Source: Guyanagaster necrorhizus (taxonomy: Eukaryota; Basidiomycota; Agaricomycetes; Agaricales; Physalacriaceae). From it: a DNA stretch of 64,000 nucleotides. A model generated the notes under the pieces. The model was given only the letters and a program-made list of their open reading frames with translations. It had not been told where the DNA came from and ran no database searches. Location: assembly GCF_019112545.1 (NCBI RefSeq), contig NW_025064886.1, forward strand, positions 39,857 to 103,856, written 5' to 3'. The translations under genes were made by a program, and so were the position numbers. Positions 58,123 to 64,000 of the stretch are shown in pieces; position 1 is the stretch's first letter, and every line of letters starts with the position of its first letter.

Positions 58123-61100
58123 TTAAAAATAGAATATTTGAATAACTTTAGACAAGAGTTCTGATTTGCCTGAGTATCGATGGTGGAAGTCTTTAATGAA
58201 TTCATCAGTGGAGAACTTGGAGGCTGATAACCAAGCAAATTTTTTATTAGTATCTTCATAGCCTAGCCACTGGATCTTATACAGCAGTGGGCAGCAAAAT
58301 CGGTGATCCAGTTTAGAGTTGAGAATTTGAGCTATTTTAAAATATTCTTCTTTATCGACTTTGACTGGAGACAGTAGTGGTTGGATTTGGTTAGAGATGG
58401 TATTTTCTTCTACAGATTCTAATTGTGACACATAGAAGACTGGGTGAATAGACCAGAGATCTGGTGAAAGTCTTAGCATAAAAAAGTAGAAACCTAATTA
58501 GGTTATAATTTTGAAAGGGCTGAAATATTTCTCTAAGAATTTTTTGATCAGATAGGTGATTTTGATATATTTGAAACTGAGATAAACCTTGTCTCCTATT
58601 GTGAATGGAAGTGCTGAAATCCAATGCTTGTCTGCTTGGATCTTGTAGCAAGCCTGAGCCTTAAAGATTTTGTCTTTTAATATTTGATGAAGTTCATCAA
58701 GGTTGACTGCAAAGTCTCAGGCCTGAGCAGAGATGATATCTCTTTTAGGGTGAATGATAATATTAGAGTGGTAGCCCTTGTTGGTAAAAAATAGAGAAAT
58801 TCCAGTGAATGCATTAGAGGCATTGTTGTATGCGAACTCAGCAATAAATAGGAGAGTGTCCCAGTTGTCCTGTTAGTAAAAGCAGTAGATGTGGATGTAC
58901 TGTTCCAGAGTTTGGTTTGCCTGTTTAGTTTGTCCATCAGCCTCTGGATGGTAACTAGAAGTAAGGTGGAGTTTCATGTCAAAAGCTATGGCTAAGGCAT
59001 GAGTCAATTGGAAAATGAATTTGGAGCCATGATCCAAGATGATGTGACTGGATACCCTATGTTTGGAGAATACATGGATAAGGAAAAGTTGGATGAACTC
59101 TGCAGAGTTAATGGTGTCATGGGTGGGAATGAAGATGGCTTGCTTGCTAGCTTGGTCTATGACTACTAAGATGACAGTAAATCCATTGGAGTCTAGTAGT
59201 TGTTTAATGAAATCCATGAAAATAAAATCCTATGGCTATTTGAGGACCAGTAGAGGTTTGAGTAATCCATAGAAGCAGTATCTGGGTGTTTTTTTGTATT
59301 CACAAACTGTGCAGAACTTAATGTAGTGTTGAACATATTCACACATCTTTAGCCAGATGTAATTTCACCAGATAAGCTCTAGTGTCTGGTTTTGACTAAA
59401 ATAGTATGCTAAGATATGGTCACAATTGTTCTGTAGTATACAGAGATGGAGATCTCTGGACTGTAGGACATAGATGTGGCCTTCAAAGAGAAGGATGTCT
59501 GATTTATTAATAGACCACTAAGAGGAGGAGGATTCTGAAATAGCCTTAGTCTGGCAGAGGCTATTAGAGAGCATAAGGTCAGAAGATTATACTTGTTTGA
59601 TATCAATGTGGAGCTTGTCAATGTTCATGATGGCACTGGCTTGGAGGGTAGGGCCTTCAAGGTAGGTTGCATGGAGTGATGTGGAAAGTTGTTCTTGGAT
59701 AAACACCAGTCAGAAATTATAGAGATTGACTTGAGCATATTGGCTATCTCTCTCTTTAGGGTAGATATCCCATTGTCTAGTAAGTGCATCTGGTTTCCCA
59801 CCAAGTTTTTCAGGTTGGAACTGGATTACTAGATTGAACTGAGATAAATATTCAGACCAGTGGACTTATTGGCAGATTAGAATCTTAGTGGTGGTAAAGT
59901 ATTTAAGATTCTTGTAGTCTGTTACAATATTGATAGAGTTCACAGAGCCTTCAAGATAGTGCCACTAATATTTAAAAGCTTCAAAAATGGCCAGAAGCTT
60001 CTTGTCATAGGTGTTGTAGTTGAGTTTGGTATTGTGAAGACTCTGGAAGTGAAATGCAATCAGATGAATTTTGCCATCTTTGAGATAGATGGAGAGGATA
60101 GCTGCAATGGCATAATCAGAGATGTTGGTTTTCACCACTATCTTTTGATCGAGAACCCAGTGAGTAAGGATAGGAGCATGTATAAAGGTCTGTTTCAAAT
60201 CATTGAAGATAGCTAAGTATTTGTCATCAAATTTCCATAGAGTTCTCTTGCAGATAAGTTATATAAAGGAAATAATGATGTTGCTATATCTATATATGAA
60301 GCAATGGTAGAAGTTGGTGAAGCTAAGGAAAGATTGGATGTCCTTGACCTTTCACAGCACTAGCCAGTCAACAATGGCCTTGACTTTTTCTTCAGACATG
60401 CAAAGTCCTTCAGGTGATAAGATGTAGCCTAGACACTCTATAGAGTCCCAGTTGAATTCACATTTGAAATCTTTGCAGTAGAGTCCATTAGCTCTAAGCC
60501 TGTATAGGATCTCATAAATATGTTTCTGATGATCTTCTGGATTGTCAGAATATATGAGGATATTGTCAAGGTAGACTACTTACTACTGATATGTCAAGCA
60601 TGTCAAAGAATATGTCATTCACAAATTGTTGGAATGCTGCTGGAGCATTTGTGAAGCCAAAAGACATGACATACCATTCGAAGGAACTATAATGAGTCTG
60701 GAATGCTGTTTTCCATTCATCCCTTTTAGCTATGTAAATGAGATAGTAGGCATGTCAAAGGTCAAGCTTGGTGTAGATGCACATGAAGCAGGCAGAGTCA
60801 AAGAGGTCAGAAATAAGGAGAAGAGAGTAGTAATCCTTTTTGAAGATTTTATTTAGGCCACAGTAGTTGACACAAAGTTGGAGTTCACTAGTCTTCTTTT
60901 TGACAAATAGGATCAGAGCCCTATATGGAGAGCAAGACAGGATAATGAATCTATTGCACAGATTATCATCAATAAACTCTTATAGAGCCTTGAGTTCAGA
61001 TTCTGAGAGAGAATAAATAGGTCTAAGCAGTGGAGATGTTCCTTCCTCAAGGTTGATTTTGAGGTCATATAGCCTGTGTTCAGATAGTTTTTCAGAGAGG

Positions 61101-61210
61101 GTATCACTAAAGATGTCTGCAAAATCATGGTACTCTACTGGTACTGATGAAAGATCTGCCAGTTCCACAGATGCAGCCTTAGCTCCAATATTAGGCAAGG
61201 AAGGCTGCAG
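58123..61210 (-). pseudogene. Chromovirus 2 pol: RT, RNase H, integrase, chromodomain
   Basis: RT starts ~61200 (VPVEYHDFADIFSD) with [24 protein letters not shown] replaces YLDD (~60555-60575). RNase H is at ~59950-60200. The integrase zinc region ends CTVCEYKKTPRY (~59290). The catalytic core 59217-58873 keeps all three acids: FMDFIKQLL, IILDHGSKF and TLEQYI. The chromodomain (58123-58400) ends EYFKIAQILNSKLDHRF...YKIQWLGYED and DFHHRYSGKSE. Though divergent from family A it has the same order. Stops and shifts are concentrated in RT. Compared with family A the integrase is better preserved. Confidence 0.85.
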
Positions 61211-62010
61211 TGTGAACTGCTGAGCATCTTCTTTTGCACTGGCTCAGACAAATACAGCAGCAGATATGATGGAGATCTTTGGGTGTGTTTTCATAGTAAA
61301 AGACTCTGAAGAGAGATAGGAATAGATGGGTTTATATGAAAACTGAGCCCATCAGCTATCTGCAGGAGATTTGGAATAGAGTGAAGCCTCAGAGATTGAA
61401 CTGATTGAGTCTGATGGGCACAGAAGTCCCAGAATTGAGCTGGAAGGCTCAAAGAGGAGTGGACTGTTGTCTTGTGGGCATGGAAGTCTCAAGAATGTGG
61501 TGGAGACCATGAAATTAGTTAGAATGAGATCCTGGTAGCTTGAGCAAAAAGTGATACTGTTCTCAGTCCAGTCAATCAGTGGATTATAGCAGGAGAGCCA
61601 GTTGTATTCTAGGACAAGATTGCAAGATGAATCCAGATGAATAATATAGAAGTCAATAGAAAAGGTGTCTCCTGAAGAGAAATAGATAGGAATGATTTCA
61701 GTTTGAGATATACAGTTTCCAACAGAATCATCAAATAATTAGAGTTATACACTGAAAATGGTTTTAACAGGAATATCATTGGCAGCTATGTACTTAGTGT
61801 CAATAAAGCAGTGGCTAGAACCAGAATTGATAAGAGCAAGAAAACACAGAATAGTAGAAGCTGAAGACCTATCAGACTCCATACTAGTTGGTAATTCTGC
61901 TGAAAGTGGAAGATGGAAGGATTGGTTGGAAACAGATGTTGCATTGAATATGATGACCTCTGGTGTGTGAATAGAGTCAACACAACCCTGAACTCATATG
62001 GAGGAAACAG
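61211..62010 (-). pseudogene. Chromovirus 2 protease region
   Basis: The minus strand encodes TLALINSGSSHCFIDTKY (~61780-61840; plus 61820-61828 is Asn-Ser-Gly, so the catalytic Asp became Asn) and [20 protein letters not shown] (~61555-61610), the usual end of Ty3 protease. A variable Ser-rich linker leads to RT. Confidence 0.75.
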
Positions 62011-63412
62011 GGTTGCTTCCTAGTTTTCTAACTCTGTTGAGGCCAGTTTCATGAGAGCAGTGTTGACTTCAGCTGCATGACCCTTGGCAGAGGCCACTGC
62101 CTTCCATTTGTTGCAGTCCTCAGTCTTATGTTTAGCTTCACTGAATATGCAAAGGTTGTTCTGGCACTGGTGGTCTTTTTCTTCCTGAGTAAGATGGCCA
62201 TCTTTGCCTAGCTTGTCAGCATAGAGCTTAGGGGTGGTAGATTTCAGTGTGACACTAGAGTCTGAGGAAGAAGAGTTGGACCCCTTGGATTTGGGGTTGG
62301 AAGATTGGTTGGAGGCCTTATTGTCCCAGTTTTTATGGGTAATTTCAGTCTTCTGAGTCTAGTAATAGGCATCAAGTTCTTGGATGAGGAGGCATATGTT
62401 GCAAAGGTTGCTGAGCTTCTCATGGTGAGCCATGTCATCCTTTATGCAGATACAGAGACCATGATAGAAGGCATGATGGAGAGAGTTATCTCTATATCTG
62501 ATTTATGAGGCATATTAGTTAAATTGGATCATATACTTCATAATCTGATCTCTGTCATGCATTCAGAGGTGTTCTAATACATCCTCAGCATTTCTGATAG
62601 CATCAAAGGGGCTGAAGTTGCTATGAAGCTCATCCAAGAAAAGCCACATAGGAGAATTGTCAGGCTGATGAATTCCACAGGTTGGAGTTAAGAATGTCTG
62701 GTTTAAACCAGTTAAGCTCAGTGCTGGCCAGGAAAGAGATAGCATAGTTGACCTTGCTAGCATCTGTTATGAATGCAGTAGATCTGTCATTGAAGTTCAA
62801 CTGAAGGGAGATGATGAAGACCTTCAGTTTACAAGAGTTAGAGCTATCAAATGATTTCAGTTCCTTGACTTTGATGTGAATGGTGGCTGGCTTAAGGTTA
62901 TTAATGGAAGCAGAGACTCCTTATAACAGGTTCATAAATTCTAGGAACATGTCCTGCTGGTTTGAGTTGTTGTTTTCTGCAGGGCCATTAGAGCTGCCAG
63001 AGCCATTAGGACCACCTGGACCTCCTGGTCTGCCTAGACCTTCTGGCTCTCCTAAAAAAGAGTTTGGTGGATTACCACCTGGTTTTTGTTGAATGAGAGT
63101 ATGAGTAAGAGTGTCTTCATTTCTGCTCTCTAAGTTTGGGCTGTCTGAATTCCCATGCATGTTGCCTAGAGATAAGAGGTCTATTGGAGGGTTAGTTCAG
63201 GCACCATACATCAGGCTGGCCCATTGGACTCTATTGGTTGGGATGCTGGTGGCATCAAAAGGGTTAGAGAAATCATTATAAGATTGGTGGGCAGTAAAGC
63301 TAGAGTGATTGTAGGTTTCCCTATAAGAAGATTGTCCTTCACTGAAGGCTGATCCAAAAAGGCCTGGTTGTTCCTTTGAGGCAGAGGCTGAAATATCTTC
63401 TATAGAAAACAT
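62011..63412 (-). pseudogene. Chromovirus 2 gag
   Basis: Begins MFSIEDISASASKEQPGLFG at 63412. A Gly/Pro-rich collagen-like stretch lies at ~63000-63080 (GEPEGLGRPGGPGGPNG), then a retrotransposon-gag region at ~62540-62880 (FIISLQLNFNDRSTAFITDA, YAISFLAS). Near 62115-62160 a degenerate zinc knuckle reads NLCIFSEAKHKTEDCNKW. Several stops occur. The 5' leader on its right is only ~48 bp before a family C LTR in the wrong orientation. Confidence 0.75.
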
Positions 63413-63460
63413 GTTTGGATGGGTAGGCTGGATTTATTTGGGATTGGTTTCTGTAGGTTG

Positions 63461-63833
63461 TGTTATGCACATGCTGCTGGCCTCCATGTCACCTAAACCA
63501 ACCACAAATCCAATCATGCTACCCACCAGACTCCAGCTGCTTCCCATTATCTATTAATTTTATTTCACTATTATCATTTCACATCCATATTTCACATTGT
63601 AATATCTAGACCCCAAACTCGGTAGCAAATATTGACACTGGAACCCAATGGAACCTGACTTAGAATTAGCTACCATTAGTATATAAAGCCATGTATATCA
63701 TCGTAACTACTCAGTTCAAATATCAACTTGGATAAGCCATCTACACTTCACACTCACCTCAACTCCTCCCTATCTCGTCCATCAGATTCTGCTCCAAAAG
63801 ATATTCCTGTTCACTTCCCTGACAGAACTCCAT
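63461..63833 (+). mobile_element. Family C LTR, truncated, plus orientation
   Basis: Starts TGTTATGCACATGCTG, has the TATA box TATATAAAG at ~63680, and stops at CTCCAT where repeat B begins; about 125 bp of the end are missing. It is inverted relative to the C LTR at 55989 although it sits where a same-orientation 5' LTR of chromovirus 2 would be expected. Confidence 0.75.
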
Positions 63834-64000
63834 TGAAGAGTACCTGAGTGCATGCAAGGTGAAAACGGATACAGCAGAGTGTTATCCACTGACCACACTC
63901 ACACCAACACACACACAAAACTCTTAGTTCGTGGGGGGATTATAATGCGATAAAGTAGTATTCAACAAATGTAATTGTTTTCTTCAATGAGATCACAGTG
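63834..64000 (-). mobile_element. Family B repeat, copy 3 (3' end)
   Basis: Reverse-orientation end of the B repeat (TGAAGAG... on plus), matching ~850-1021. It continues past the window. It retains a few CpGs and may be younger than the other two copies. Confidence 0.7.

Noticed and set aside
1..64000. CRISPR array, tRNA or rRNA genes
   Set aside because: No regularly spaced short repeats, no tRNA cloverleaf and no rRNA signature found; the tRNA-like match near 48992 is a primer-binding site.

Overview
The window is a gene-poor, transposon-packed stretch of a fungal nuclear genome, most likely a basidiomycete of the Agaricomycetes. The evidence is Ty3/gypsy chromoviruses with a C-terminal chromodomain, short GTAAGT...TAG introns of 49-59 nt in the few non-transposon-like genes, and heavy CpG loss. 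Most damage is C-to-T/G-to-A, and many Trp and Arg codons have become stops, as expected from methylation or RIP-like decay. I found no tRNA, rRNA, CRISPR array or ordinary housekeeping gene. Taxonomy is inferred from family resemblance only.

Layout. Five repeat families build the window. Family A is a Ty3/Tf1-like chromovirus with ~460-bp LTRs, a PBS complementary to its own R region, gag with a CCHC knuckle, then PR-RT-RNaseH-IN-chromodomain. It makes up most of 1-41349 and 51539-55988 as at least seven nested, broken copies on both strands. Family D is a 1416-bp LTR-like repeat with two copies of exactly equal length in inverted orientation (2437-3852 and 16857-18272). Family B is a long (~1.3 kb) LTR-like repeat at 1-1021, 38694-40484 and 63834-64000. 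Family C is a ~500-bp LTR at 39598, 46922, 55989 and 63461. A complete but decayed Ty1/copia element with 148-bp LTRs and a perfect 5-bp target duplication occupies 43856-49153. A second chromovirus lineage (56490-63412, minus strand) and an integrase of a third Ty3 lineage (41350-42940) complete the set.

Rearrangement. The 5' part of one family A element (LTR at 10830, ending in integrase at 16856) and its 3' part (2436 back to the LTR at 1022) lie about 14 kb apart in opposite orientation, each ending at a family D copy. Re-inverting the segment between the D copies joins the integrase reading frame in frame and reveals a 4-bp GTAG target duplication around D. This indicates an inversion by recombination between the inverted D copies.

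Possible new biology. Three eroded genes do not look like standard retrotransposon genes: two adjacent minus-strand genes at 43380-43855/49154-50035 and 50759-51480, and one plus-strand gene at 56620-57945. Two of them encode Cys-X2-Cys-X6-Cys clusters with charged or acidic helical regions, contain short spliceosomal introns, and lie antisense and convergent to a Ty3 pol. The third (56620-57945) appears to sit inside a chromovirus, between its chromodomain and its polypurine tract/3' LTR. An antisense intron would survive retrotransposition, so these could be antisense cargo genes. Family A Gag also begins, in some subfamilies, with a conserved hydrophobic transmembrane-like segment.
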